Positions 38,537 through 47,952 of a stretch of DNA of 64,000 nt are shown here, one piece after another. Positions within the stretch are counted from its first letter, which is position 1, and every line of letters begins with the position of its first letter. This DNA comes from Cyclobacteriaceae bacterium (GTDB lineage Bacteria > Bacteroidota > Bacteroidia > Cytophagales > Cyclobacteriaceae). The translations under genes were made by a program, and so were the position numbers. The DNA lies in contig JAEUUA010000017.1 of the NCBI GenBank assembly GCA_016787755.1, positions 29,134-93,133 on the forward strand, in the 5' to 3' direction. Below the pieces are notes generated by a model that saw only the letters and a list, made by a program, of their open reading frames with translations, had not been told where the DNA came from and searched no databases.

Positions 38537-38713
38537 CAAATCTAAGGGAATTTTAACTTCTGACTCCGGGGTTTTCTATATATTTATAGGTTGTAACCCT
38601 AGATAAACGACAAAATTAATCCGCTTAGGATCAATATGAAAGGAAACAGTGAATTTAGAAAAGTATGTAGTAATGGTTTTTCATCCATTGAATTCATTGT
38701 TGATTAGAACATA

Positions 38714-39685
38714 ATGGCTGCTGCAAAATTTCAATACAATAATAAGACGTTGCGCTTTGAGCAGGTGAAAATCTCCTACTTCTCGGTGCTGCTTTCTGTA
38801 TTGAGTTACCTCACGTTCGGCTTATTCTTTTTTGTTGGGTTAGTGCTGCTTCAAAATTTCCTGATTGAAACTCCCGTTGAAAAGAGGTTACGGACAGAAA
38901 ATAAAGCACTGGAGAAACATAAGTTGTTGTTGACCTCGCAACTTACCCAATCCAACCAGCAGCTCGCAGAATTAAAAAGTAAAGACCTTACACTCTATCA
39001 AAAGTTATTTGAAACCAAGCTTGCGAAAGAATCCTCGCCTGTTTATCCGGAAAGGGAGCAATTGTTGATGGCAGGGGCTGGAGACTTCAATGAATCCATC
39101 GAGCAGTTAGGGCAACGGTTTTCTGAATTACTTACTGCAGCGCAAAAGACGAGCAGATTTTATCAGGCCAGGGCGAGTGTAAAAAAAGAAGATGTGGGGA
39201 TGCTCACGTCAATACCCTCTACGGCTCCTGTCGAAAATTTCGAAGTTTCAAAATTAGTTTCAGGGTTCGGAATTCGGATTAATCCCTTCCATAAAGGCCA
39301 ATATCATCATGATGGCGTGGATATCGCTTCTCCTCGCAATACCCGGGTACTTGCATCCGCTCCGGGACGTGTAATCTTAACGAAGCGAAGCGACCTGATA
39401 GCCGGGTATGGCAATTTTGTTGAGATTGATCATGGCAATGGATATGTAACACGCTATGGCCACCTGGAAGAGATCATTGTAAGACAGGGTCAAGTCCTCA
39501 AGAAAGGACAAATACTTGGTTCAGTGGGCTCAAGTGGCGGTTCCATTGCACCACACCTTCATTATGAAGTTACACTGGATGGCAAAAATCTAGATCCCGT
39601 AAAATTTATTCTTGAAGGCATCTCGGCCGATCAATACAAAGTCTTGCTTAGTCAAAGCAGCAAACAAAATCAATCGCTCGACTGA
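38714..39685 (+). CDS. M23-family peptidoglycan endopeptidase
   Basis: A 323-residue membrane-anchored LytM/M23 metallopeptidase. The N-terminal transmembrane segment (about 23-48, FSVLLSVLSYLTFGLFFFVGLVLL) is followed by a helical coiled coil (about 60-120) and the catalytic domain (about 180-310). Zinc ligands are intact: HHDGVD (H-x3-D) and LHYEV in PHLHYEV. It cleaves stem-peptide cross-links or regulates amidases in the cell wall. A second, similar gene follows with TGATG overlap. In Bacteroidota this pair is often next to alaS and a MerR gene, as here. Confidence 0.93.
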   Translation: MAAAKFQYNNKTLRFEQVKISYFSVLLSVLSYLTFGLFFFVGLVLLQNFLIETPVEKRLRTENKALEKHKLLLTSQLTQSNQQLAELKSKDLTLYQKLFETKLAKESSPVYPEREQLLMAGAGDFNESIEQLGQRFSELLTAAQKTSRFYQARASVKKEDVGMLTSIPSTAPVENFEVSKLVSGFGIRINPFHKGQYHHDGVDIASPRNTRVLASAPGRVILTKRSDLIAGYGNFVEIDHGNGYVTRYGHLEEIIVRQGQVLKKGQILGSVGSSGGSIAPHLHYEVTLDGKNLDPVKFILEGISADQYKVLLSQSSKQNQSLD

Positions 39686-40644
39686 TGGCTAAGATTCGTT
39701 ACACATATAATGCCGAATCGTGTAAGTACGAGCCCATCGTTATCTCACCCAAAATTGCGGGCCGAAGGATGTTGGCTTTTCTTGGAATTTCATTTGTTAT
39801 TGGGTTAGCTGGGTTAGTTTATTTCAATTATAAATACCCTTATATTGATGAGACCCTGCAAGAAGCAAAAAATGAAAACTTAAAAACCGAATGGAAGGTT
39901 TTATATAAGCAATTAGACCGAACTTCCAGCCAGTTAAGTGCACTTGAGCATAATGACGATAAAAATTATCGGGTTATACTCGACTTAGAACCATTAGATC
40001 AGTCGCAGCGCGAGGCGGGTGTCGGTGGTAGGGAAAAAGAAAGCGAAACAATCCCTTATTCATTGATCAGAACGGCCTACATACAATCAGAAAAAATTAA
40101 GAACCGTTTAGATATTGAAGCCCAATCATTGCAACAGCTAATGGACGAATTGGCAAAGAAAGAAAAAATGTGGGCCTCCAGGCCGGCCATTCAACCCATC
40201 AATAATAAAGACCTGGTGCATTTACACACCATATTTGGGTTGCGCATGCATCCGCTTCTTGGCTACGTAAGGCCCCATAATGGGTTGGATTTTACAGCTC
40301 CCCTGGGCAGCCCTGTTTACGCAACAGGAGATGGCCGGGTAAGCACCGCACAACGTTCAGATACCTATGGCAATGTGGTGTACATCGACCATGGGTATCA
40401 TTTCGAAACACGATATGCCCATATGACCAGGTATATAGTGAATGCGGGCGAATTTGTGAAACGGGGACAAGTGATTGGTTATGTCGGTAATACCGGTACT
40501 TCGGTTAGCGCCCACCTTCATTATGAAGTCCATTATAAAAATCAAGCCATCAACCCAATCAATTTCTTTCAGCGCGACCTTAATAATAAGGAGTACGAAA
40601 AACTAATTGAGGTAGGAAGTAAATCCGTGACTTCCCTGGATTAA
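39685..40644 (+). CDS. M23-family peptidoglycan endopeptidase, second copy
   Basis: A 319-residue paralogue of the preceding gene with the same plan: transmembrane segment (about 28-48), coiled coil (about 60-160) and a C-terminal LytM domain (about 175-300). The zinc ligands are HNGLD (H-x3-D) and HLHYEV (HxH), both intact, so both copies are probably active. The start overlaps the upstream stop as TGATG. The two differ enough to be an old duplication. They may act on different cross-links or at different times (inference). Confidence 0.93.
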   Translation: MAKIRYTYNAESCKYEPIVISPKIAGRRMLAFLGISFVIGLAGLVYFNYKYPYIDETLQEAKNENLKTEWKVLYKQLDRTSSQLSALEHNDDKNYRVILDLEPLDQSQREAGVGGREKESETIPYSLIRTAYIQSEKIKNRLDIEAQSLQQLMDELAKKEKMWASRPAIQPINNKDLVHLHTIFGLRMHPLLGYVRPHNGLDFTAPLGSPVYATGDGRVSTAQRSDTYGNVVYIDHGYHFETRYAHMTRYIVNAGEFVKRGQVIGYVGNTGTSVSAHLHYEVHYKNQAINPINFFQRDLNNKEYEKLIEVGSKSVTSLD

Positions 40645-40693
40645 TTTTAATAATCCTTCTCCGGTCAAAGTCTTCTCCCTTTATTTGCACTTT

Positions 40694-40701
40694 TAAATTT
40701 G
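40694..40701 (+). promoter_or_regulatory. -7 box at the start codon of the CapA-like gene
   Basis: TAAATTTG matches TAnnTTTG, three bases before the ATG at 40705. A leaderless mRNA is likely. The -33 element is not clear. Confidence 0.5.
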
Positions 40702-40704
40702 CGT

Positions 40705-41745
40705 ATGCGATATATTCTTTCCACACTGCTTTTGTTATCAGCTATAAATCTATTCTCACAAAAAAAAGATACATCAACCGTAATTGGTGTAGGTGATATT
40801 ATGATGGGTAGTAATTACCCCAATGGCGGTGTATTGCCTCCTCATGATGGCAATGAGTTAATGAGTGAAGTTAACGCTATTCTGTCTAATGCAGATGTTA
40901 CGATGGGAAACTTAGAAGGTGTGCTGTTGGATGAAGGCGGAACGGCCAAAACATGCCGCGACCCTAAAGTGTGTTATGTATTTCGTAGCCCGGTTAAGTA
41001 TGTTCAAAACCTGACCAATGCCGGGTTCGATATTATGAGCCTGGCCAACAACCATGCAGGTGATTTTGGTGAGCTAGGAAGAAAAAGTTCTATGAAAACT
41101 CTGGAAGATGCTGGCTTGCATCATGCAGGACAAACTACAAATCCCTATATCATTTTTGAGAAAGACGGCATTAAGTACGGCTTTACTGCATTTGCCCCAA
41201 ACAGTGGCTGCTTAAGCCTCAATGAGGTAGATGAAGCAAAAAAGATTGTATCGCATTTGGATTCACTCGTGGATATTGTAATAGTCTCTTTCCATGGGGG
41301 TGCTGAAGGTCCGCAGCATCAGCATGTGCCTCGCAAAAACGAAATCTTCTATGGTGAAAACCGGGGGAATGTCTATGAATTCTCGCATGCGCTGATTGAT
41401 TCGGGGGCTGATATTATTTTTGGACATGGGCCCCACGTTACGAGGGCCATTGAAGTTTATAAAGACCGCTTCATCGCTTACAGTTTGGGGAATTTTTGCA
41501 CCTACGCGGGCATTAATGTATCCGGGATTAATGGCTGGTCGCCTATTATCAAAGTATATACAACTTCAAAAGGCAATTTTTTGAAAGCTCATATTACCTC
41601 TACCTACCAATCTTTTCGGTCGGGTGTTAAACTCGATCCTGAAAACCAAGTTTTGAAACGAATAAAACAGTTAACACAAGAAGATTTCCCTGAAAGTAAG
41701 ATCGAATTTAAGGATTCGGGGTGGGTTTTGAAATCCACAAAGTGA
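40705..41745 (+). CDS. CapA-family protein (PGA_cap metallophosphatase fold)
   Basis: A 346-residue exported protein of the CapA/PGA biosynthesis family, a metallophosphoesterase-like fold. After a short signal peptide (YILSTLLLLSAINLFSQ) come the motifs VIGVGDIMMGSNYP (metal Asp), MGNLEGVLLD, SLANNHAGDFG (Asn-His pair), VSFHGGAEG and FGHGPHVTRAI. All the fold's metal-site residues are present. No capB or capC gene is nearby, so it probably has a different job from capsule polymerisation; periplasmic or surface hydrolase is likely. I chose ATG 40705; TTG 40699 is in frame and less likely. Confidence 0.88.
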   Translation: MRYILSTLLLLSAINLFSQKKDTSTVIGVGDIMMGSNYPNGGVLPPHDGNELMSEVNAILSNADVTMGNLEGVLLDEGGTAKTCRDPKVCYVFRSPVKYVQNLTNAGFDIMSLANNHAGDFGELGRKSSMKTLEDAGLHHAGQTTNPYIIFEKDGIKYGFTAFAPNSGCLSLNEVDEAKKIVSHLDSLVDIVIVSFHGGAEGPQHQHVPRKNEIFYGENRGNVYEFSHALIDSGADIIFGHGPHVTRAIEVYKDRFIAYSLGNFCTYAGINVSGINGWSPIIKVYTTSKGNFLKAHITSTYQSFRSGVKLDPENQVLKRIKQLTQEDFPESKIEFKDSGWVLKSTK

Positions 41746-41860
41746 TGTGAATAGGTTGTCGATAAAAAAAAATCACAACGTTGTTTCAAGTTTAAAGAAT
41801 TGTTACTTTGCATGAAGATCACTGCAAAAAACCGATCACATCCTGGCTCTATAGTCTCTC

Positions 41861-42196
41861 ATGGCGTATAAAGAAAAAGAAATTGAGAAGATTTATTACT
41901 CAATCGGTGAAGTAGCCGAATTGTTTAATGTAGCCCCGTCTCTGATCCGTTTTTGGGAGTCCGAGTTTGACCTCATCCAGCCTAAGAAAAACCGCAAAGG
42001 CAATCGCCAGTTTACCAAAGAAGATATTGACCACGTACGTACCATTTATCATTTGGTAAAAGAAAAAGGATTTACGCTTCAAGGTGCCAAAGAGATGTTA
42101 CGCAACGATAGTCAGTCTGTACGCGACAAAATGGAACTTCTCGAGTCTCTAAAAAAAGTACGCCAGTTTTTAGTGCAGATCCACGAAAAGCTGTAG
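41861..42196 (+). CDS. MerR-family transcriptional regulator
   Basis: A 111-residue MerR-type regulator. The winged-helix N-terminus reads YYSIGEVAELFNVAPSLIRFWESEFDLIQPKKNRKGNRQFTKED, typical of the MerR DNA-binding domain. The C-terminus is only a short helix for dimerisation and has no visible effector-binding Cys, so it may be constitutive. The gene lies between the CapA-like gene and dprA. This order (M23, MerR, dprA) is common in Bacteroidota, so a house-keeping role is likely. A seven-of-eight -7 box (TACTTTG) ends at 41811. Confidence 0.92.
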   Translation: MAYKEKEIEKIYYSIGEVAELFNVAPSLIRFWESEFDLIQPKKNRKGNRQFTKEDIDHVRTIYHLVKEKGFTLQGAKEMLRNDSQSVRDKMELLESLKKVRQFLVQIHEKL

Positions 42197-42253
42197 ATAA
42201 AATTCCCAACTCTTAGTTAGATTTTTTAATTTCCGAATTCATACCGTGAATTC

Positions 42254-43351
42254 ATGGATCAGGAACGCCTTTCTTTATTAGCACTTCATTTTACGCCTGG
42301 CATTGGCGATTTTTTACTTAAGCAGGTAGTGAGTTATTGTGGTTCAGCCGAGCAGGTATTTAAAACCACCAAAGGAAAGCTCCTGAAGATTCCGGGAATT
42401 GGTGAGTTTTCAGCCGAAGCTATCAGGAACGGCCAAACATTTCATGAAGCGGAAAAAGAATTACTCAAAGCTGAAAAAGCAGACACTGAAATTCTCTTCT
42501 TTACCGATAAAAAATATCCACATCGATTAAAAGCCATTGACGATGCTCCGGCATTGATCTATTATAAAGGCAATCAAAATTTAAACGTTCCCAAGTCAGT
42601 TGCCATTGTTGGCACGCGGCAAGCCACCGACTATGGTAAGTACATGGTAGAAAAAATTTGTGAAGAGTTAGTCCCACACCAGGCATTAATTGTCAGTGGC
42701 CTTGCCTATGGAATTGATATTCATTCACACAAGTTTGCATTGAAGCATGGACTTGCTACGGTAGGCGTGATGGGCAGTGGTATGGATATAGTTTATCCGG
42801 CTGTGCATAAAGAAACCACCACTAAAATGATGGCTCATGGCGCGTTGATTACCGAAAACAAATTTGGAACGAAACCTGATGCACACAATTTTCCCGCCCG
42901 CAACCGAATTATTGCGGGGCTTTGCGATGCCCTTATTGTAGTGGAAGCGGCTGAAAAAGGAGGTGCGTTAATTACGGCCGAAATTGCAAACAGTTATAAC
43001 AAAGATGTATTTGCTGTACCCGGCAATTTAGGTCAGACCTATTCGGAAGGCTGCAACAAGTTAATTAAAATTAATAAGGCTAATTTATATACTTCAATAA
43101 AAGACCTTGAGTACATTATGAGTTGGTCGGCCCAGGCTGGTGCTACACAAACTACGTTAGAACTAACGCTATTTGAACCGGATGAACAAAAAGTATTGGC
43201 CATCTTAAAAGAACGCAAGGCGCCTGTAATGATTGATGAGTTGAGTTTTAGATCTGACCTTCCCCCCAGTTTGTTGGCCTCGCTCCTGCTTACGCTTGAA
43301 TTCAAAAATGCGGTGCGTTCGTTACCAGGAAAAATGTTTACACTTCGATAA
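42254..43351 (+). CDS. dprA: DNA-processing protein DprA
   Basis: DprA binds single-stranded DNA taken up in transformation and loads RecA. The 365-residue protein has N-terminal helix-hairpin-helix/SAM-like segment (LLALHFTPGIGDFLLKQVV and LLKIPGIGEFSAE), the Rossmann-like core with SVAIVGTRQATDYGKYM, VSGLAYGIDIHSHKFAL, GVMGSGMDIVYP and ITENKFGTKPDAHNFPARNRIIAGL, and a C-terminal winged helix (about 295-365). All family signatures are intact, so the protein should be functional. It suggests natural competence, though no other com gene is near except a ComEB-like deaminase at 52031. Confidence 0.97.
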   Translation: MDQERLSLLALHFTPGIGDFLLKQVVSYCGSAEQVFKTTKGKLLKIPGIGEFSAEAIRNGQTFHEAEKELLKAEKADTEILFFTDKKYPHRLKAIDDAPALIYYKGNQNLNVPKSVAIVGTRQATDYGKYMVEKICEELVPHQALIVSGLAYGIDIHSHKFALKHGLATVGVMGSGMDIVYPAVHKETTTKMMAHGALITENKFGTKPDAHNFPARNRIIAGLCDALIVVEAAEKGGALITAEIANSYNKDVFAVPGNLGQTYSEGCNKLIKINKANLYTSIKDLEYIMSWSAQAGATQTTLELTLFEPDEQKVLAILKERKAPVMIDELSFRSDLPPSLLASLLLTLEFKNAVRSLPGKMFTLR

Positions 43352-43363
43352 GCAACACAAATA

Positions 43364-43462
43364 TTTCACGCAAAGACGCTAAGTGGGTTTGACAGGTAGA
43401 TAAATTACCTTTCAGGTTCTTCACGACATCTTTTACGTGCTTTGCACCTTTGCGTAAAAAAG
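43364..43462. repeat. Inverted-repeat element between convergent genes
   Basis: Arms TTTCACGCAAAGACGCTAAG (43364-43383) and the complement of TTTTTACGCAAAGGTGCAAAG (about 43441-43462) match at 16 of 20 bases. The element fills the gap between dprA and the HMG-CoA lyase-like gene. A similarly built element lies at 53621-53711. Such AAAG-rich junction repeats recur in Bacteroidota genomes (from memory). Confidence 0.6.
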
Positions 43463-43469
43463 AACTAGA

Positions 43470-44318
43470 CTAATGTGGAAAAACCTGGCCTGCTAAGTGA
43501 ACCGCTTTTTCAAACTCATCATAGTTAAGGTGAGGAGATTTGTTTTTTGATTTTAGAAAATCAAGAATGGTTTCCGTTGCCATGTTACCGACCAGATCAT
43601 CCTTTGCCATCGGGCAACCTCCAAATCCTTTTATGGCTCCATCGAAACGCTGGCAGCCCGCCTCATAGGCTGCTTTAATTTTCTCGAGCCGGGTTGATGG
43701 ATTGGAATGCAGATGCGCTCCAAATTCAATCTCAGGAAAACTCTTCGTTACCGATTTAAAAAGATATTGAATCTGTTCGGGCACCGAAACTCCAATCGTA
43801 TCCGACAACGAAATGATTTCAATTTCAAGCGTGGCAAGGATATCAGCAAACTTACCCACCACATCTGCATCATACGGATCACCGTACGGATTGCCAAAAC
43901 CCATGCTGATATAGACCACTTGCTGCTTACCATGCTTTTTACACAGCTCCTGAATTTCATTAACCGTGTTGAGCGCCTCCACAATCGACTTACTAGTATT
44001 TCGCTGCTGAAACGTTTCAGAAATGGAAAGTGGAAATCCCAAATAGTGTATCTGATTAAATGCACAGGCCTCTACCGCCCCTCTTGTATTGGCTACAATA
44101 GCGAGTAGTTTAGTTTTAGTAGTTGATAAATCTAAGTGGTTAAGCACCTCAGCGGTATCACGCATTTGCGGAATTGCTTTAGGAGAAACAAAGCTCCCAA
44201 AATCGATGGTATCAAACCCTACTTTCAAGAGCTGATTGATGTAGGTTACTTTCTTATCAGTCGGGATAAACTCTTCCAATCCTTGCATCGCATCACGAGG
44301 ACATTCAATAATTTTCAT
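43470..44318 (-). CDS. Hydroxymethylglutaryl-CoA lyase-like protein
   Basis: A 282-residue DRE-TIM metallolyase of the HMG-CoA lyase group. It shows KIIECPRDAMQGL at the N-terminus (DxxQ substrate site), VGFDTIDFGSFVSPKAIPQM, SLSDTIGVSVPEQI, EFGAHLHSNPSTRLEKI (metal His pair HLH) and RFDGAIKGFGGCPMA (C-terminal Cys loop). All the active-site residues of the lyase are present, so cleavage of HMG-CoA to acetoacetate and acetyl-CoA is likely, in leucine catabolism. A related acyl-CoA substrate is possible. No leucine-pathway genes are close. Confidence 0.9.
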   Translation of the reverse strand: MKIIECPRDAMQGLEEFIPTDKKVTYINQLLKVGFDTIDFGSFVSPKAIPQMRDTAEVLNHLDLSTTKTKLLAIVANTRGAVEACAFNQIHYLGFPLSISETFQQRNTSKSIVEALNTVNEIQELCKKHGKQQVVYISMGFGNPYGDPYDADVVGKFADILATLEIEIISLSDTIGVSVPEQIQYLFKSVTKSFPEIEFGAHLHSNPSTRLEKIKAAYEAGCQRFDGAIKGFGGCPMAKDDLVGNMATETILDFLKSKNKSPHLNYDEFEKAVHLAGQVFPH

Positions 44319-44448
44319 AAAACAAAAATAGGTAACTCAAGGTCATGGAAAAATACAGGCAATAAGCGTCTATATGTGCCATTTAACTGAAAAATACCCC
44401 CCATGTTCAACTGATAAGAATTAACTTGTCGCGAGATAATTTTTTACT

Positions 44449-46227
44449 ATGCCTTTACCTTCATTTGGCGGTGCATTAGGATACAAACGATCGGCTCATT
44501 TATTGCATCGCGCTTCGTTCGGTCCTACAAAACTGCAGATAGATTCATTTGCCACCCTCAGCGCGACACAAGCCGTTGCGTTGCTCTTTCAACAACCACT
44601 GCCTGATCCTGCATGGCCGATCGATCCGGAAACCGGTAATGAATGGGTTATCACTGGAACCACCGCAGCCAATAGTGGTGATAGCGATCTTCAGGAATTT
44701 TTTAAAGGTTGGTTTATAGGTCAAATGTTAGGCCTAGGGGTTCCGCCTTCTAACTCCCTCGCCTATGCAACACGCGAAAAAGTCGTGTTCTTTCTTCATA
44801 GTGTCTTTACTACCATTCAATCAAAGGTTGACAATAGTCGGTCACTCTATTTTCAGAATCAACTCTATCGAAAATTTGCGTTTGACAAACTACTTCCAAT
44901 TGAATACAATATTAAAACGCTCATTAAGAAAGTAAGTGTTGATAATGCTATGTTGCGATTGTTGGATGGCAATTTGAACGTAAACGGCAGCGTGAATGAA
45001 AACTATGGTCGCGAGCTGTTAGAACTATACACAATAGGGAGAGGATTGGAAGGCACCCTACCCCCTGTAACGGTACCGGGCGATTATTTTAACTACACCG
45101 AACAAGACGTTCGTGCGGCAGCACAGGTGTTATCGGGCTGGACGTTAGATACCACCTTCTCAAACCCGGATCTAACAGTCGATCTTGACTTGGCAGGAAC
45201 AATCAAATTGCCGCGTGGAAAAGTCAGAGGCTCTGATACGAATGCCAACGGCCATGATAATACGGTGAAGCAATTCAGTGATCGGTTTAATAATGCTATT
45301 ATTCAACCCGACCCAACTCTTCTATCTGGCACCAATGCCACCGAAGCCAGTGCACTGGACGAGATCAGTCAGTTAATTGAGTTAATCTATTCCAAACCCG
45401 AAACGGCTCGCAATTTCTGCCGAAGGATTTACCGGTTTTTTGTGTATCACGAAATCACCCAAGCCATTGACGATACGATCATTGCCGAAATGGCCAGCAC
45501 ACTGGCAGCCAACCAGTATAAACTTCAACCCGTGCTCGAAGACTTATTCCAGAGCCAGCATTTTTACGATGCGGCTGCCGGAGTTGGAGATGACAACTTT
45601 GGTGGCATTATAAAATCACCGCTTGATCTGATGATCGGAACCTTTAGAATATTCGGAATTCAGTTACCCGATCCGGTGACTAGCGCTGAGTTATTCTATG
45701 AGAAGACCGGTGAGCTCGTTCGCAACCTGGAAGGTATGGGGATGCATTTTTATGAACCTTTCGATGTAGCGGGGTATGATGCCTATCATCAATTTCCTAT
45801 TTACCATCGTAGTTGGATTTCAACTAACTATCTCACCCGCAGGTACGATTTCATACGCAAGCTGGTATCCGACAATCAATCCATGCCTGGAGCATTTAAG
45901 GTAGATGTTGTCGCTTTTGTACAAACTAATATCAGTAATACAATTGCCTCGGATGCCAAGATGCTCATCATTGAATTGGCTAAATATTTTCTTCCCCTAT
46001 CCGATAACCTCACGTTTGATCCGGCATTAGACGCCACAGCAGGGTTAACCGCAGAACGAATGAATTATTTCCTCACCGCATTTTTAAAGTCACCCCAAAT
46101 TGATGCCGACCCGGAAGGTTCCTGGACTTTCCGTTGGAACAACCCTGTAGATATGGAAGTAGTGCGCAAGCAACTGGAAAGTCTTTTCAATGCCATGCTT
46201 CAATCCCCTGAGTATCAACTTTACTGA
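44449..46227 (+). CDS. DUF1800 protein
   Basis: A 592-residue DUF1800 protein of unknown function. Family features are SAHLLHRASFGPTKLQIDSF, EKVVFFLHSVFTTIQSKV, NYGRELLELYTIGRG and YTEQDVRAAAQVLSGWTL. No signal peptide is visible at the start MPLPSFGGALGYKRS. It is followed six bases later by a DUF1501 gene, and these two families are paired in many Bacteroidota and Planctomycetes. If the partner is exported, this protein may travel with it. No catalytic residues are established for the family. Confidence 0.93.
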   Translation: MPLPSFGGALGYKRSAHLLHRASFGPTKLQIDSFATLSATQAVALLFQQPLPDPAWPIDPETGNEWVITGTTAANSGDSDLQEFFKGWFIGQMLGLGVPPSNSLAYATREKVVFFLHSVFTTIQSKVDNSRSLYFQNQLYRKFAFDKLLPIEYNIKTLIKKVSVDNAMLRLLDGNLNVNGSVNENYGRELLELYTIGRGLEGTLPPVTVPGDYFNYTEQDVRAAAQVLSGWTLDTTFSNPDLTVDLDLAGTIKLPRGKVRGSDTNANGHDNTVKQFSDRFNNAIIQPDPTLLSGTNATEASALDEISQLIELIYSKPETARNFCRRIYRFFVYHEITQAIDDTIIAEMASTLAANQYKLQPVLEDLFQSQHFYDAAAGVGDDNFGGIIKSPLDLMIGTFRIFGIQLPDPVTSAELFYEKTGELVRNLEGMGMHFYEPFDVAGYDAYHQFPIYHRSWISTNYLTRRYDFIRKLVSDNQSMPGAFKVDVVAFVQTNISNTIASDAKMLIIELAKYFLPLSDNLTFDPALDATAGLTAERMNYFLTAFLKSPQIDADPEGSWTFRWNNPVDMEVVRKQLESLFNAMLQSPEYQLY

Positions 46228-46233
46228 GCAGAC

Positions 46234-47952
46234 ATGAAACGTAGAAAATTCATAAAGCAACTTTCCCTCGCTGCAGTCCCGATAACCCTGGGCGGGATTC
46301 CGATTAAACTGATGGCGGAAAATTCGCTTACGCGGATGGCGGAACAAAGCACCAATGACCGCGTGCTGGTCATTCTTCAACTTCATGGCGGCAATGATGG
46401 ATTGAACACCATCATTCCAGTGGAAGCCTACGACCTTTATTATAGATGGCGGGCAAACATTGCCATTCCTGCTAAGAACAGCGTTCGTAAAATGATTCCA
46501 TTGGATAGCACATTGCCACCTAATGCACAGGTGGGTCTTCATCCGGATATGATTGCCATGAAAGACTTATACGATCGGGGTAGGATGACAGTCGTTCAAG
46601 GGGTGTCTTATAAAAATAATAATGGTTCACATTTCAGAGGTCGCGATATTTCATTCATGGGCGGTGGCTTCGATGATTATTTTTCTTCGGGTTGGGTAGG
46701 TCGCTATTTGCAGCAAGAGTTTGCACCTAAAACTTATCCTGACGATTTTCCAAATCCGGAAATGAAAGATCCGCTCGCCATTGAGATGGGAAGTGACGTG
46801 TCGTTGATTTTTCATCAGGATGGAAACATCCCTACCTCTATTTCATTAAATGATCCGCAAAGCTTTGCCAGGTTGGTGGAAGAGTTAGAAGGGTTTACCG
46901 ATCAGGGAATTGATCCGCGCGGAAAGCCACCCGCTGCCCTTGAAAATTCTCCCTATGGAAAAGAGCTTAATTGGATTTTAGGCCTGGAAGATAAATCACA
47001 GGATTATGCTGAGCGACTTTATGAGGTCTATAAAGCAGCATCTGCTTCTTCGGTAACCTATCCAGAGCGCTATCCTTTCAATGCCCCTAAAGGAAGTTTG
47101 CGGAATGGCTTGACGCCTCAGTTACAATTAATCGCACGCCTTTTAGATGGCGGTGGAACAGGACTTGGCGTAAAGACTAAAGTATTTCTGGTAAAGATGG
47201 GCGGATTTGATACCCATGCCGAACAGGTAGAAAGTTATGATCCCACCATGGGGCAACATGCGGCTTTGATGTATCACATAGCATCAGCCATGAAAGCATT
47301 TCAGGAAGACTTAAAAGCACGGGGGTTGGAAGATCGTGTGCTTACGGTAACTACTTCTGAGTTTGGAAGACGCGTACGGGCTAATGGAAGTTATGGCACC
47401 GATCATGGCACGGGTGCACCGGTCATGATTTTTGGCAAAGGAGTTCAACCCGGAGTGGTAGGCGTTGTTCCCGACCTTAACAAACAGAACGTAGAAATGC
47501 AGTATGACTACAGGCAAGTGTATGCAAACCTGCTGCGCGATTGGATGCTGGTAGACGAGAACAAAATAAACAATGACATTTTCTTTAAGGACTTCTTAAA
47601 CGGACCTAAAGAAGATGGAACTGGAAATTATGAACCGATTCCGTTGGCAACCCAGGTTATCTCCGGGGTTTCGGAAGGCTTTATTAATAATCGCTTTAGC
47701 TTAGAGAACTGCCATCCCAATCCGGCCAACGAGTTTACCTTTATTAATTTTAAAATCAACAACACAAACCTGGTTGATCTGATTCTAAAAGATAACCAGG
47801 GCCGAACACTCAAATATATTTTACACGAGGAACGGGCTGAGGGATCGCATTCGGTGCGTGTGGATGTTACTGACTTGCCAACGGGCATTTATTTTTATAG
47901 TTTAAAAACCGGATTTTTTCAGGATACTAAAAAACTTATCGTTACCCGTTAA
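46234..47952 (+). CDS. DUF1501 protein with Tat-like signal and T9SS sorting domain
   Basis: A 572-residue DUF1501 protein (alkaline-phosphatase/sulfatase-like superfamily, activity unknown). The N-terminus RRKFIKQLSLAAVPITLG matches a twin-arginine signal with Arg3 and Arg4. The DUF1501 domain spans about 40-470 with VILQLHGGNDGLNTIIPV, HPDMIAMKDLYDRGRM, KMGGFDTHAEQ and TSEFGRRVRANGSYGTDHGTG. A C-terminal T9SS-type domain (about 490-572) begins CHPNPANEFTFINFKI and ends GIYFYSLKTGFFQDTKKLIV. The protein is probably exported by Tat, then moved across the outer membrane by type IX secretion and cleaved. It is the second gene of the operon. Confidence 0.94.
   Translation: MKRRKFIKQLSLAAVPITLGGIPIKLMAENSLTRMAEQSTNDRVLVILQLHGGNDGLNTIIPVEAYDLYYRWRANIAIPAKNSVRKMIPLDSTLPPNAQVGLHPDMIAMKDLYDRGRMTVVQGVSYKNNNGSHFRGRDISFMGGGFDDYFSSGWVGRYLQQEFAPKTYPDDFPNPEMKDPLAIEMGSDVSLIFHQDGNIPTSISLNDPQSFARLVEELEGFTDQGIDPRGKPPAALENSPYGKELNWILGLEDKSQDYAERLYEVYKAASASSVTYPERYPFNAPKGSLRNGLTPQLQLIARLLDGGGTGLGVKTKVFLVKMGGFDTHAEQVESYDPTMGQHAALMYHIASAMKAFQEDLKARGLEDRVLTVTTSEFGRRVRANGSYGTDHGTGAPVMIFGKGVQPGVVGVVPDLNKQNVEMQYDYRQVYANLLRDWMLVDENKINNDIFFKDFLNGPKEDGTGNYEPIPLATQVISGVSEGFINNRFSLENCHPNPANEFTFINFKINNTNLVDLILKDNQGRTLKYILHEERAEGSHSVRVDVTDLPTGIYFYSLKTGFFQDTKKLIVTR

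Noticed and set aside
38636..38707. 23-codon frame before the first M23 gene
   Set aside because: Short, with no promoter or motif; chance is enough to explain it.
41813..41872. 19-codon upstream frame overlapping the MerR start
   Set aside because: It begins right after a weak -7 box but ends out of frame within the MerR gene. No evidence that it is translated.
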